A stretch of 56,024 nucleotides of DNA from Paracoccaceae bacterium (GCA_023383015.1 JAHDXW010000028.1:1-56024), one strand, 5' to 3'. Counted from the first letter of the stretch, positions 1 to 8,800 are shown. Numbers and translations: made by a program. Notes: generated by a model not told the origin, from the letters alone.

Positions 1-50
1 CCAGCCCTTCACGGAAAACTTCAAAACTGCCGCTTGACTTCCGCATTAGG

Positions 51-893
51 CTACGCCCCCAGCCGCCGGTTGACGAAGCGGTCCATGCCGATCGACGTCA
101 GCATCAGACCCACGAAGATCAGCGACATCGCCGCGATCGGCGTGCCCCACCACCACCACATGCCGCGCACGATGGCGCTGTAGAATTGCGCCCAGTAGAT
201 CACCACGCCGAGGGTCAGCTCGTTCTGCGGGCCAAGCCCCAGCGCCTCGAGCCCGATCGTCGCCAGCATCGCGTGGCTCACCGTCATCACGAAGCTTGCG
301 GCGATGAACGGCGCGAGGTTCGGCAACACCTCGACGAACACCAGTCGCAGCGCCGAGGCGCCGTTCAGCATCGCCACCTGGACATAGCCGCGCTCGCGCA
401 GCGACAGCGTCTGCGCCCGGATGGTGCGCGTGGCGATCATCCACGACAGCCCCGCGACTATCACCGCCATCAGCGTCACCGTCATCTCGCGGACGTTGGC
501 GGCGATCAGCACCAGGATGGCAATCCCCGGGATCGTCATCATCACATCCGCAGCGGTGCGGATCGCCGCGTCGATCCAGCCCCCGACGAACCCCGCCACC
601 AGCCCCAGAACCACGCCGGCCAGCAGGCTGATGAAGCCGGCGAGCAGCCCGATCTCCAGCGTCTGCGGCAGCGCCACCAGCAGCACCGCGAGCATGTCGC
701 GGCCCTGCCCGTCGGTTCCCAGCCAGTGGTCCGGTGACGGCGGCCGCCGCGGTCGCACCGCACCGACCCTGGCCAGCGCCTCATCGGTCAGGGACGGCCC
801 GACCAGCGCGACCACGACGATCACGGCCAGGATCGCAAGTCCCCCCGCCAGCGCCCGGTTGGCCCCCAGCCCGCGCAGGAACGCCGGCGCCAT
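51..893 (-). CDS. ABC transporter permease, DppC/OppC family
   Basis: Inner-membrane permease of an oligopeptide/glycoside-type ABC importer, 280 aa, the usual length for the family. The N-terminal membrane segment (about residues 14-32) is followed by LGTDGQGRD at 58-66, the hallmark of DppC-type permeases. The cytoplasmic EAA-like loop, around GYVQVAMLNGAS, precedes the C-terminal membrane segments. It starts 4 bp after the DppB-like gene stops, so the two are translationally linked. It is last in a minus-strand unit of binding protein, dehydratase, DppB and DppC. No ATPase follows before the window edge, so the substrate can only be guessed from the sugar-acid dehydratase in the same unit. 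Confidence 0.93.
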   Translation of the reverse strand: MAPAFLRGLGANRALAGGLAILAVIVVVALVGPSLTDEALARVGAVRPRRPPSPDHWLGTDGQGRDMLAVLLVALPQTLEIGLLAGFISLLAGVVLGLVAGFVGGWIDAAIRTAADVMMTIPGIAILVLIAANVREMTVTLMAVIVAGLSWMIATRTIRAQTLSLRERGYVQVAMLNGASALRLVFVEVLPNLAPFIAASFVMTVSHAMLATIGLEALGLGPQNELTLGVVIYWAQFYSAIVRGMWWWWGTPIAAMSLIFVGLMLTSIGMDRFVNRRLGA

Positions 894-897
894 CGCC

Positions 898-1905
898 TCA
901 GCCCCGCCGCCGCAGGGTGATGCGCGGATCGATCAGCGGATAGATCAGGTCAAGCAGGAAGGTCGCCAGGGCGAGTGACACCGTCAGCATCAGCACGATG
1001 CCCTGGATCACGAAGTAGTCCTTGGCCTGCACCGCCTGGAAGAGGCGGAAGCCGATGCCGGGATAGGAGAAGATCACCTCGACCAGGATCGCGCCGGAGA
1101 CGATGTGGCCGAGCGCCAGCGCCAGCCGCGTCAGCTGCGGCAGCATCGCCGTGCGCAGCCCGTAGCGCAGGAAGATGCGCCGCTCGCGCAGCCCCTTGGC
1201 CTCGGCCAGGGTGATGTGGTCCTCGCCCAGCACGCTGACCATCATGCCGCGCATTCCGATCGCCCACGCCCCGGTTTCGGCCAGCACGATCGAGGCGAGC
1301 GGAAGCACCGCATGCAGGGCGATGCCGCGCAGCGTGGCGGCGTCCCAGGCGGGGGTCATCCCGAACGGCAGCCCGCCGCCCGCCGGCAGCACCGGCCAGA
1401 CGATGGCAAAGGCGTAGAGCAGCACCATCCCGATCAGGAAATAGGGGATGGACGACAGAAGGAGCATGCCCGAGCCCGCCGCCTGCCAGCCCCGCCCCGC
1501 CCGCGGCCACGCCATCAGCCCGCCCAGCAGCGTACCGGCGACAAAGCTCGCCAGCGTCGCCGCGCCCAGCAGCCCCAGCGTCCAGGGAAGCGCCCCGAGG
1601 ATCGCGTCGACCACCCGCTCGGGATAGTTGGCCAGCGACACGCCGAGGTCGAGCGACAGAACCGAGCCCCAGTAGGCGAGGTACTGCGCCCAGATCGGCT
1701 GGTCGAGGCCGAAGCGTGCGCGGTGGCTCTCGACCATCGCCCGGATGTCGCCGACGGCGCCGCCGCCCTGCGACAGCAGCTGCATCAGCTGCGTCTCCAC
1801 AGGGTCGCCGGGCATCAGCCGCGGGATCATGAAGTTGATCGTCACCGCCAGGAAGATGACGAGCAGCATCACCAGGGCCCGCCGGAAGATGTAGTCGAGA
1901 TACAT
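898..1905 (-). CDS. ABC transporter permease, DppB/OppB family
   Basis: First permease of the same importer, 335 aa. It has the DppB layout: an N-terminal membrane helix (about 10-28) followed by the conserved MPGDP motif near residue 32, then a periplasmic region and five further membrane helices. The EAA loop that contacts the ATPase is visible as EAKGLRERRIFLRYGL. The start is 9 bp after the stop of the dehydratase gene. The family imports peptides, nickel or, in many alphaproteobacteria, oligosaccharides and glycosides. The dehydratase in the operon favours a carbohydrate here, but that is inference. Confidence 0.94.
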   Translation of the reverse strand: MYLDYIFRRALVMLLVIFLAVTINFMIPRLMPGDPVETQLMQLLSQGGGAVGDIRAMVESHRARFGLDQPIWAQYLAYWGSVLSLDLGVSLANYPERVVDAILGALPWTLGLLGAATLASFVAGTLLGGLMAWPRAGRGWQAAGSGMLLLSSIPYFLIGMVLLYAFAIVWPVLPAGGGLPFGMTPAWDAATLRGIALHAVLPLASIVLAETGAWAIGMRGMMVSVLGEDHITLAEAKGLRERRIFLRYGLRTAMLPQLTRLALALGHIVSGAILVEVIFSYPGIGFRLFQAVQAKDYFVIQGIVLMLTVSLALATFLLDLIYPLIDPRITLRRRG

Positions 1906-1914
1906 CGCCCGCCC

Positions 1915-3093
1915 TCAGCGTCGCATCGCCTCGATGCCCTCGCGGCTGAGCCCTAGGCCGAAGCCCGGTTCGTCCGAGGGGACGAGCACGCCCTGACGCG
2001 GCACCGCCATGCCAGGGAATACGCGCAGATCCTCCAGCGGGACGCCGGGGGCACCGCCGACGAAATACTCCGCCCAGCGGATCGACGGCGAGGTCAGGCT
2101 CAGATGCTGGCCGTAGGGGGTGTTCGCGCCGGCGTGCAGGATCACCTCGAGCCCCGCGGCCTCGGCGATCTGGGCGATCTTGCGGCAGCCCGTGAAGCCG
2201 CCGGCCCAGGCGATGTCGGGTTGCAGGATGTCGGCAAGCCGCCGGCTCGCCGCGGTGTGGAAGGCCCAGGGCGTGTACCAGTGCTCGCCGGTGGCAAGCG
2301 TCATCCACGGCACGCGCGCGCGCAACTCGGCATGCGCCTCGAGGTTCTCGGGCAGAAGGCAGTCCTCGATCCAGCGCAGCCGGTAGGGCCGCAGCCGTTC
2401 GGCCAGCCGCACCGCGAACTCCACGTCGAAGGCCATCCAGCAGTCCAGCATCAACTCGCGGTCGGGCCCGATGGCCTCGCGCGTGCGGGCCACCAGTTCC
2501 TCGTTGCGGGCCAGCGCATCAAGCCCGTCGTACATGCCGTAGGGACATGCGAGCTTGGTCGCCCGGAAGCCCAGCTCCATGTGCCAGTCGGTATCGTTGC
2601 CGGTGGCGTAGCATTCCAGCCGGTCGCGCACCGGCCCGCCGGCCAGCGCCCAGACCGGCTGCCCGAGCAGCCTGCCCTTGAGGTCCCAGAGCGCCAGGTC
2701 GACGGCCGAGATGGCATAGGTGGTCAGTCCCGAGACGCCGTAGGGCGTGGCCATCCGCACCATCATGTCCCAGGCGCGCTCGGTGGCCAGCGCCGGCTCG
2801 CCGGCAAGCAGCGGCGCGAAATGGTCGTTGATCAGGTGGATCACCGGCCGGTCGTAGCGGGTGACGCCGAAGCCCCAGCTGCCGTCCTCTGCCACCGCAA
2901 GGCAGCCCACCGCCCCGTCGTAGCGCCAGCTCGACCGCAGCCGCTTGAAGCGGGAGTAGCCCGACATCGGCCCCGCCACCTCGGCGTCCTTGGTCCATGG
3001 CGGGCGCCGCGGCTCGGCTGCCGCCGGCCCGCGATACAGCGCGCCCACCATGTCCGACCTGATGGGAAAGGCGCTGACCGAGGCGATCTTCAT
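1915..3093 (-). CDS. Enolase-superfamily sugar-acid dehydratase, L-rhamnonate dehydratase-like
   Basis: A 392-aa mandelate racemase/muconate lactonizing-type enzyme, expected to remove water from a 6-deoxy aldonate to give a 2-keto-3-deoxy acid with Mg2+. The three metal ligands are visible as the acidic residues of MLDCW, WIED and TGEH. A C-terminal Asp-His pair lies in LQPDIAWAGG and HAGANTPYGQH. DAEVAGPMSGY near the N terminus, and the sequence around it, match rhamnonate dehydratases best. The His residues found just before that motif in E. coli RhmD are replaced here (P and A by eye), so a related acid such as lyxonate, mannonate or fuconate is possible. It lies between binding-protein and permease genes, so uptake and catabolism are co-expressed. 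Confidence 0.85.
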   Translation of the reverse strand: MKIASVSAFPIRSDMVGALYRGPAAAEPRRPPWTKDAEVAGPMSGYSRFKRLRSSWRYDGAVGCLAVAEDGSWGFGVTRYDRPVIHLINDHFAPLLAGEPALATERAWDMMVRMATPYGVSGLTTYAISAVDLALWDLKGRLLGQPVWALAGGPVRDRLECYATGNDTDWHMELGFRATKLACPYGMYDGLDALARNEELVARTREAIGPDRELMLDCWMAFDVEFAVRLAERLRPYRLRWIEDCLLPENLEAHAELRARVPWMTLATGEHWYTPWAFHTAASRRLADILQPDIAWAGGFTGCRKIAQIAEAAGLEVILHAGANTPYGQHLSLTSPSIRWAEYFVGGAPGVPLEDLRVFPGMAVPRQGVLVPSDEPGFGLGLSREGIEAMRR

Positions 3094-3151
3094 GGGTCCA
3101 CCATCAGGAAGATGGCGGCGGGCGGCGCAGGACCGCCGCCCGCCGCGTTGT

Positions 3152-4927
3152 TCAGTTCCGCGGGGTCAGGTTGTGGATCACCCGTGCGAATCCCTCCCAG
3201 GGGATGTAGGGCGCGATGTAGGGGTTCTCGGCATCGGGCCAGCCGGTCCAGTGCGCGCTGTTGAAGACCAGCACGTGATACTCCTCGGCCACCACCACCT
3301 GGGGGACGTCCCGCAGGTAGATCTCCAGCGCCGCCGCGACGAGGTCCATGTATTCGGCGTCCGCGGGCGAGGGCTGGCGCGCCTCCATCTGATCAAGCAG
3401 CGCGTCGAGCTCAGGGTTGGCATAGCGGGTGATGGCCCGCAGGTTGGCCGACCGCGCGCCCGGCGCCGCAGCGTACTTGGAGTGGAAGTGCTCCAGCGTC
3501 TGCCAGGGGTCGTAAAGGCTGCCGCAGTGCGGGCCCACGTCCATCTGGAAGTTGCCCGAGACGAAGGCGTCGGTGCGGGCGTTGTTCTGCTGCACGCTCA
3601 GAATCACGTCGAAGCCTGCCGCACCCAGCTGCTCGGCCAGCACCGGGCCGCTCGGGTCGCCCGTCGCCGCGATCAGCTCCATCTGCAGGGAGGAGCCGTC
3701 GGGGTTGGCCCAGCGCCCGTCTGCCCCCTTCCGGAAGCCCGCCCCCTCCATGATCCCGGCCAGCTTGTCGTGGTCGCGCCGGTCCAGCCCGGACAGCCCC
3801 AGCCGGGTGTCAAGCTGGGTCACATACTCCAGCATCCCGGGGTAGGACGAGAACGGCACCACCGCCTTGGGCATCGCGTCCTCGTAGGCGATACCCACGA
3901 TCTGGTCGCGGTCGAAGGCCCAGGCGACGGCGCGCCGCAGGTCGGCATTGTCGAAGGGCGGTGCCTGGGTGTTGAAGCGCACCGCATAGACGCAACCGTC
4001 CGGCGCCCCCCACACCGGCCCCTCGGCATTCCACGACACCAGGTTGGGGTTCTGCACCCGGATCGCCTCGAAGGCGCCGGCCTGGATCGAGCGGCCGAAG
4101 TCGATCTGCCCCGAGGCATAGAGCTGCGGCATCGCCTCGGCGGTGGCCGGCACGTAGACGATCCGCTCCACCGCCGGCATCGCCGGAACCAGCCCGGCAT
4201 CCACCGCCCACCATCCGTCGCGGCGGTCGTAGGTCAGCGCCTGCGGGCTGGCCGCGACCAGCCGGTAGGGCCCGGTGCCGAGCGGCAGCCCGGCGGCAAG
4301 GTCGAGGTTGGGGAAGGTCGCGGCGTCCAGCCCTTCCCAGACATGCTTCGGCACCACTACGAAGCGCCCCGCCTGGCCGGTGGCCAGCACGTCGGCGGCA
4401 AAGCGCGGCCCGGGCTTGGTGAGCTTCAGCACCACTGTGTGCGCATCTGGCGCGGTCGCCGAGGCGACCCATTCCTTCATCACGCCCGAGAACAGCATGC
4501 CCGGGGCGTTGGCCTGCAGCATCTCGACCGAGAAGACCACGTCGGCCGCCGTGAAGGGCGTGCCGTCGGCCCAGCGCGCCTCGGGCCGCAGCGTGATCGT
4601 GACCTCCGTGAAGCCGTCGTTGTAGGCCATCCCCGAGGCGAGCCAGGGGATCAGCTCGTTGGTCATGTGGTTGGTGTAGAACAGCGCCTCGTTGACCGTG
4701 TAGTGCAGCGAGTTGCGCTGGTGCAGCAGCACCCCGGCATAGGGGTTGAAGTTGTCGACCGAGGGCACCTGGTTGTGGAAGTCCCAGCCCTGGGCGATCA
4801 GCGTCCGCGCCCGCGGCACCTCGGGCAGCGTCTGCGCGCCGGCCGCGGCCGCCGCCCCCGTCAGGAGAACCGCCGCGCCCAGCCGCGCCAGCAAGGGCAG
4901 CCGCGCTGCCCGTACCCGTGCTTGCAT
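3152..4927 (-). CDS. ABC transporter substrate-binding protein, family 5
   Basis: Periplasmic solute-binding protein of the DppA/OppA class, 591 aa from the chosen start. A Sec signal peptide spans about residues 1-31 (arginine-rich start, long Ala/Leu core, then AGA before Gln). Family signatures include the region RWADGTPFTAADVVFS and a C-terminal half rich in aromatic residues. The frame stays open upstream to position 4999, but the ATG at 4925-4927 follows a purine-rich ribosome site (GGGAGGAGAGG) and begins a proper signal peptide, so it is preferred. First gene of the unit, divergent from the IclR regulator and next to its repeated operator-like sequence. Confidence 0.93.
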   Translation of the reverse strand: MQARVRAARLPLLARLGAAVLLTGAAAAAGAQTLPEVPRARTLIAQGWDFHNQVPSVDNFNPYAGVLLHQRNSLHYTVNEALFYTNHMTNELIPWLASGMAYNDGFTEVTITLRPEARWADGTPFTAADVVFSVEMLQANAPGMLFSGVMKEWVASATAPDAHTVVLKLTKPGPRFAADVLATGQAGRFVVVPKHVWEGLDAATFPNLDLAAGLPLGTGPYRLVAASPQALTYDRRDGWWAVDAGLVPAMPAVERIVYVPATAEAMPQLYASGQIDFGRSIQAGAFEAIRVQNPNLVSWNAEGPVWGAPDGCVYAVRFNTQAPPFDNADLRRAVAWAFDRDQIVGIAYEDAMPKAVVPFSSYPGMLEYVTQLDTRLGLSGLDRRDHDKLAGIMEGAGFRKGADGRWANPDGSSLQMELIAATGDPSGPVLAEQLGAAGFDVILSVQQNNARTDAFVSGNFQMDVGPHCGSLYDPWQTLEHFHSKYAAAPGARSANLRAITRYANPELDALLDQMEARQPSPADAEYMDLVAAALEIYLRDVPQVVVAEEYHVLVFNSAHWTGWPDAENPYIAPYIPWEGFARVIHNLTPRN

Positions 4928-4970
4928 CCTCTCCTCCCTTGACCGTCGATGGGTCGTCGCGTCTTGCAAC

Positions 4971-5013
4971 GATACGCGAACCTGATACGGTTCACACATG
5001 CGAACCTCGGTTC
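4971..5013. promoter_or_regulatory. Operator-like tandem inverted repeats, IclR/ABC divergent region
   Basis: Two inverted repeats of the same half-site lie side by side: GAACC-N6-GGTTC at 4978-4993 and GAACC-N2-GGTTC at 5002-5013, left arms 24 bp apart. They sit between the divergent starts of the binding-protein gene and the IclR gene, and the second one overlaps the annotated IclR start codon. This arrangement is typical of an autoregulated divergent operator. That IclR is the binding protein is inference from position. Confidence 0.5.
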
Positions 5014-5951
5014 CGGCAAGCAGGGTAATCGACTCGCGCCCTGACGGTCAACGGCCGAGGGGGGCCGCGGCGCCGCTTGTGCCCGGCCGCGGCGAGCGGA
5101 CGGTCAAATCGGCCGCCCGCGTGCTCGACATCCTCGAGCACCTTGCCCCGCGTGCCGGCGGCGCGGGCTTTCCCGAACTCGCCCGGGCCCTGGCGATCCC
5201 AAAGAGCAGCCTGCACGCCCTGCTCGAGCTGATGACCGGGCGCGGCTGGCTCCACCTCGACGCCGAGACGCGGCGCTATCGGCTCGGCATCCGCGTGTGG
5301 GAGGCCGGGCAGGCCTTTCCCCGTCACCACGACCTCCTGGACGCCGCCCGCGCCATGCTGCGCGACCTCGTCGCGGCGGTGAACGAGACCGCGCAGTTGG
5401 CCGTCCTGTCGGGCGCCGAGAACGTATATCTCGCCAAGGAGGAAAGCAGCCACCCCCTGCGCCTGCAGTCCGAGGCCGGGGCGCGGCTGCCCGCCCACGC
5501 GACCGGCGTCGGCAAGGCGCTGCTCGCGCACCTCACCGATGCAGAGGTGGCCGCGCGTCTGGGCGGACCGGCGCTGGCCGCCTTCACCGCCACCACCCAC
5601 GCCAGCCTGCCTGCCCTCCTTGAGGAACTCGCCGCCACCCGCGCCCGCGGCTTCGCCATCGACAACGAGGAATGCACCCCCGGCGTCTTCTGCCTTGCGG
5701 TGCCGGTCTTCGACCATTCCGGCAAGGCGGCGATGGCCGCCTCGGTCGCGGTGCCGACTTCGCGGCTGGCGCCCGAGCGGCTGGCCGCGATCCTCGGCGC
5801 GCTTGCCCGCGGCAGCCTTGCAGTGGCCGCGCGCACCGGCACCCCCTGCCCGGACCCGGCGCTCGCCCGCCTTGCCGACCCCGCCGCAGCCGCCGCGACG
5901 ATCGGCGAGCTGCTCGCGGCGGGCAGCCGCCGCCCGGCGATGCGGGGCTGA
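4998..5951 (+). CDS. IclR-family transcriptional regulator
   Basis: DNA-binding regulator, 317 aa from the first ATG. The winged helix-turn-helix starts at about residue 35 (TVKSAARVLDILEHL) and contains the recognition helix region IPKSSLHALLELM. The C-terminal IclR effector domain follows, with the typical HATGVGKALLAHL and a later segment around FCLAVPVFDHSGKA. It probably controls the divergent ABC/dehydratase unit. The start is uncertain: no ribosome site precedes the ATG at 4998 and an operator-like repeat overlaps it. A GTG at 5079, 8 residues before the TVKSAARVL start of the HTH domain, is a plausible alternative. The gene ends 4 bp from the convergent mutarotase gene. Confidence 0.92.
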   Translation: MRTSVPASRVIDSRPDGQRPRGAAAPLVPGRGERTVKSAARVLDILEHLAPRAGGAGFPELARALAIPKSSLHALLELMTGRGWLHLDAETRRYRLGIRVWEAGQAFPRHHDLLDAARAMLRDLVAAVNETAQLAVLSGAENVYLAKEESSHPLRLQSEAGARLPAHATGVGKALLAHLTDAEVAARLGGPALAAFTATTHASLPALLEELAATRARGFAIDNEECTPGVFCLAVPVFDHSGKAAMAASVAVPTSRLAPERLAAILGALARGSLAVAARTGTPCPDPALARLADPAAAAATIGELLAAGSRRPAMRG

Positions 5952-5955
5952 GGGG

Positions 5956-6276
5956 TCAGGTCATTAGGAACACCCGCTCGAGCGGCAGCGCGCGCGGACG
6001 GTCGCCTTCCATCTCCAGCACGTCGGCCATGTGGGCACGCCAGCGCAGGATCACCGCATCCTCCGCATCCGGCAGCGGCCGGCCGTCGGTCAGGCGGAAT
6101 CCGAACACCTGGCGCGTCGCCTCGCACAGGTAGATCTCGTAGCGCAGCGTCCCTTGCGCCCGCAGCGCCGCCAGCATCTCGGGCCAGACCGCTTCGTGGC
6201 GCCGCCGGTATTCGGCGGTCATGCCGGGGCGCACGGTCAGGACGAAGGCGCTTGCCCGCATCTCGCCCGCCGTCAT
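5956..6276 (-). CDS. rhaM: L-rhamnose mutarotase (RhaM/RhaU family)
   Basis: Small cytoplasmic mutarotase, 106 aa (family about 104), interconverting the alpha and beta pyranose anomers of L-rhamnose. The catalytic Tyr-His pair of the family is present in EYRRRHEAVWPEM, and the sequence ends in the usual short hydrophobic ERVFLMT. The ATG at 6276 overlaps the stop of the oxidoreductase gene by 4 bp (ATGA), fixing the start, although the frame is open further upstream. It is last in the sulfatase-oxidoreductase-mutarotase series, so that unit probably handles L-rhamnose or a close 6-deoxyhexose. Confidence 0.88.
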   Translation of the reverse strand: MTAGEMRASAFVLTVRPGMTAEYRRRHEAVWPEMLAALRAQGTLRYEIYLCEATRQVFGFRLTDGRPLPDAEDAVILRWRAHMADVLEMEGDRPRALPLERVFLMT

Positions 6277-7334
6277 GCCCCCGCCTCCGGCCCCGCCACT
6301 GCCACCGGCGCCCCGCCCGCCCTTGCCGAGGCAAGAAGGGCCGCGATCGTCGCCACCGTTTGCGCCCCGATCGCTCCCGGCGACAGGTTGCGCCCCTGCC
6401 CGAGCGCGAGATCGACCAGCGCATGCACCGGCCCGGTCGAGACCACGTCCCAGTCGCCCGGCCGCAGGTCCACCCGCTCGGCCGGCCGGTCGTTCAGCCT
6501 GAACTCGCCGATCCCGCGGTCGAACTCGGCCAGCGCCACCCCGCCCGAACCGCACAGGAAGACGCGCATCAGCGCCCGCATGGTCTGCGGCATCGCCGCC
6601 GAGCCCGACACCGACGCCACCGCCCCGCCGGCAAGCCGGAGCGTCGCGGCATCGGCGATGTCGACGCCCTCCGCCTCAAGCGTCAGCGCGGCGATGCGTT
6701 CCGGCGCCGCCCCGGTCAGGAAGAACATCAGCGCCAGCGAATGCGACAGCTGCCCCCAGGCAAATCCGCCGCCGGCCTCCGGGTCCTGCCACGTCGACCG
6801 GTCGGGGCGGAAGAAGGCGGTCTGCCAGCGGTCAAGCCCGCGGCTGCCGACAAAGACATCGCGGGTGACCGAGATGAAGCTGACCATCGCATGCTCGAGC
6901 CGCCCGATCGCGCCGTCGGCAATGCGGTCGCGCAGCGCCGCCACCTGCGGCAGGTAGTGGTAGCTGTTGGCGATCAACAGCTGCCGGCCCTGCCGGCGCG
7001 CCAGCCCCACCAGCGCCCATGCCTCCTCGGGTGACAGCGTCATCGGCTTCTCGCACAGCACATGCGCTCCGGCCTCCAGCGCGTCGCGGGCGTGAACGAA
7101 GTGCAGCCGGTGCGGCGAGGAGACGACGACGATGTCGGGCCGCCGGTCCAGCACCGCGCGGTGATCCTCGCTGGCGAAGGCAAAGCCGAAATGGGCCCGC
7201 ACCCGCTCGAGCTCTGCCGTCCCCAGCCGGCAGACGCCGTCCAGCACCACCTCGGGCCGGGCCTTCATCACCGGGATGTGGTTCTGCGCGGCAAACCAGC
7301 CCGCGCCGATCACGGCCGCCTTCAGTCGCGTCAT
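6273..7334 (-). CDS. Gfo/Idh/MocA-family NAD(P)-dependent oxidoreductase
   Basis: A 353-aa dehydrogenase with an N-terminal Rossmann fold (AAVIGAGWFA near residue 7) and the family EKP motif (CEKPMTLSPEEA), followed by the alpha/beta C-terminal domain. Members oxidise or reduce sugars and their derivatives at one carbon. It overlaps the sulfatase stop and the mutarotase start by 4 bp each, so the three proteins are translationally coupled. By context it would act on the sugar freed by the sulfatase. The exact substrate cannot be read from the sequence. Confidence 0.9.
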   Translation of the reverse strand: MTRLKAAVIGAGWFAAQNHIPVMKARPEVVLDGVCRLGTAELERVRAHFGFAFASEDHRAVLDRRPDIVVVSSPHRLHFVHARDALEAGAHVLCEKPMTLSPEEAWALVGLARRQGRQLLIANSYHYLPQVAALRDRIADGAIGRLEHAMVSFISVTRDVFVGSRGLDRWQTAFFRPDRSTWQDPEAGGGFAWGQLSHSLALMFFLTGAAPERIAALTLEAEGVDIADAATLRLAGGAVASVSGSAAMPQTMRALMRVFLCGSGGVALAEFDRGIGEFRLNDRPAERVDLRPGDWDVVSTGPVHALVDLALGQGRNLSPGAIGAQTVATIAALLASARAGGAPVAVAGPEAGA

Positions 7335-8800
7335 GCAGGATTTCCTCCGCCATCAAGCCGCGGCGGCGCGAAGGCGCCCACCTCGGCCGCCGAATAGGCC
7401 GGAACGAAGGCCGGCTCGAGCGCGCCGGCCGCGCGGTCGAGAAGGATGCGCCGGAACGCCGCGACGCGGCCGGCCTCGGCCGGGCGGCAGGCAAGGTTCT
7501 TTCTCTCGTCGGGGTCGTCCAGGCTGTCGGCAAGGAAGGCATCCTCGTTCTCGGGCCGCACCGGCCCGCCGTCCTGGCGGATGTTCATGTCGAAGCGCCA
7601 GCGCCGCGTGCGCAGGCAGGCCCGCCGCGGCCAGCCCCGCCCGTCGGGCCAGAGCCCGACATTGGCCGCCGAGGAGGCGCGCGAGCCCTCTGCCCCGTTG
7701 CCGACGACTGAAAAGACCATCTCGGGCGGCGGGCCGTCCAGCAGCGAGCGGCCCTCGAAGCCGGCATCGGGCTCCACCCCGGCCAGGGCGCAGACGGTGC
7801 GGGCAAGGTCCACGGCCTCGCCGAGGCCGTCGTCCACCGCCCCCGCCGGCACCGCCCAGGGGGCGCGCAGGATCATCGGCACGCGCTGGCTTTGCGGGGC
7901 GAAGACGACCTTGCTCAGGAGCCCGTTCTCGCCCAGCGAGGCGCCGTGGTCGGAGGTCAGCACCACCGCCGTCGTCGCGGCCAGCCCGAGCGCGTCCACC
8001 GCCTCGACGAGCCGGCCGACCTCGCCGTCGAGCCATTCGACCAGCGCGTGATAGTCGGCCTGCGCCTGCGCCATTTCCTCCTGCGTCAGGTCGGGGCCGC
8101 CGACGATGGCGGCGAAGGTCCGCTCGTAGAGGCTGCCCCCGCCGCGGGGCAGGCGGTGACCGGGCCAGTCGGCGGCGCGCTGGCGGCAGCGGAAGCGCGC
8201 GGGCGGCAGCACCGGCGTGTGCGGCTGCAGATAGGAGACGCGCAGCAGGAAGGGCGCGCCCTCGGCCGCCGCGCGCGACAGCCAGTCGAGCGCGTTCCGC
8301 GTCACCGCCTCGGCCGGATAGGGAAGGTCGTCGGGAAAGACGCCGCCGACCGGCGAGGGGATGCCTGCCGGCACGATCGCCTGCAGCCGGTCGGCGGGCA
8401 CCAGGGCGGCGAAGTCGCCCATGCCGCTGCCGGTCTCGTCGCACTCCTGCCAGGGGCGGTAGGCGGCGTGCAGATGGGCCTTGCCGAACGAGGCGGTCCG
8501 CCAGCCATGGGCGGCGAGGTGCTCGGGGAAGGTCAGGTGCCGCACCGGCAGCGGGAAGGACGGCCAGGCGCCCTCGTTGAAATAGACCCCGGTGCGCTCG
8601 GGCGCCCGCCCGGTCAGGAAGCTCGTCCGCGCCGGCACGCAGACCGGCGAATTGGCGTAGTGGCGGCCGAAGAGGGTTCCGCCGGCCGCCAGCCGGTCGA
8701 TGTGCGGCGTGGACACGGGCCCCCAGGCACCGCCGTAGCACGACAGCGCCGAGGCGCGCAGCTCGTCGGCAAGGATCCACAGGATGTTCCGCCGGACCAT
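7331..8800 (-). CDS. Sulfatase, formylglycine-dependent type, cytoplasmic
   Basis: A 489-aa alkaline-phosphatase-fold sulfatase. The modification motif C-x-P-x-R is present as CVPAR, with Cys54 as the residue converted to formylglycine, followed by TSFLTGR. Metal-binding acids lie at the N terminus (ADELR, residues 11-15) and in the later SDHGASLGENG. There is no signal peptide, so it should act on substrates already imported. No formylglycine-generating enzyme or anSME is encoded in the window, so maturation must be supplied elsewhere. GGAGG precedes the ATG. Context with the mutarotase points to desulfation of a sulfated 6-deoxysugar. Confidence 0.92.
   Translation of the reverse strand: MVRRNILWILADELRASALSCYGGAWGPVSTPHIDRLAAGGTLFGRHYANSPVCVPARTSFLTGRAPERTGVYFNEGAWPSFPLPVRHLTFPEHLAAHGWRTASFGKAHLHAAYRPWQECDETGSGMGDFAALVPADRLQAIVPAGIPSPVGGVFPDDLPYPAEAVTRNALDWLSRAAAEGAPFLLRVSYLQPHTPVLPPARFRCRQRAADWPGHRLPRGGGSLYERTFAAIVGGPDLTQEEMAQAQADYHALVEWLDGEVGRLVEAVDALGLAATTAVVLTSDHGASLGENGLLSKVVFAPQSQRVPMILRAPWAVPAGAVDDGLGEAVDLARTVCALAGVEPDAGFEGRSLLDGPPPEMVFSVVGNGAEGSRASSAANVGLWPDGRGWPRRACLRTRRWRFDMNIRQDGGPVRPENEDAFLADSLDDPDERKNLACRPAEAGRVAAFRRILLDRAAGALEPAFVPAYSAAEVGAFAPPRLDGGGNPA

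Noticed and set aside
4928-4999. Longer start for the binding-protein gene at 4999
   Set aside because: It would put charged residues before the signal peptide, overlap the IclR start and operator, and lacks a ribosome site; the ATG at 4927 has a strong one.
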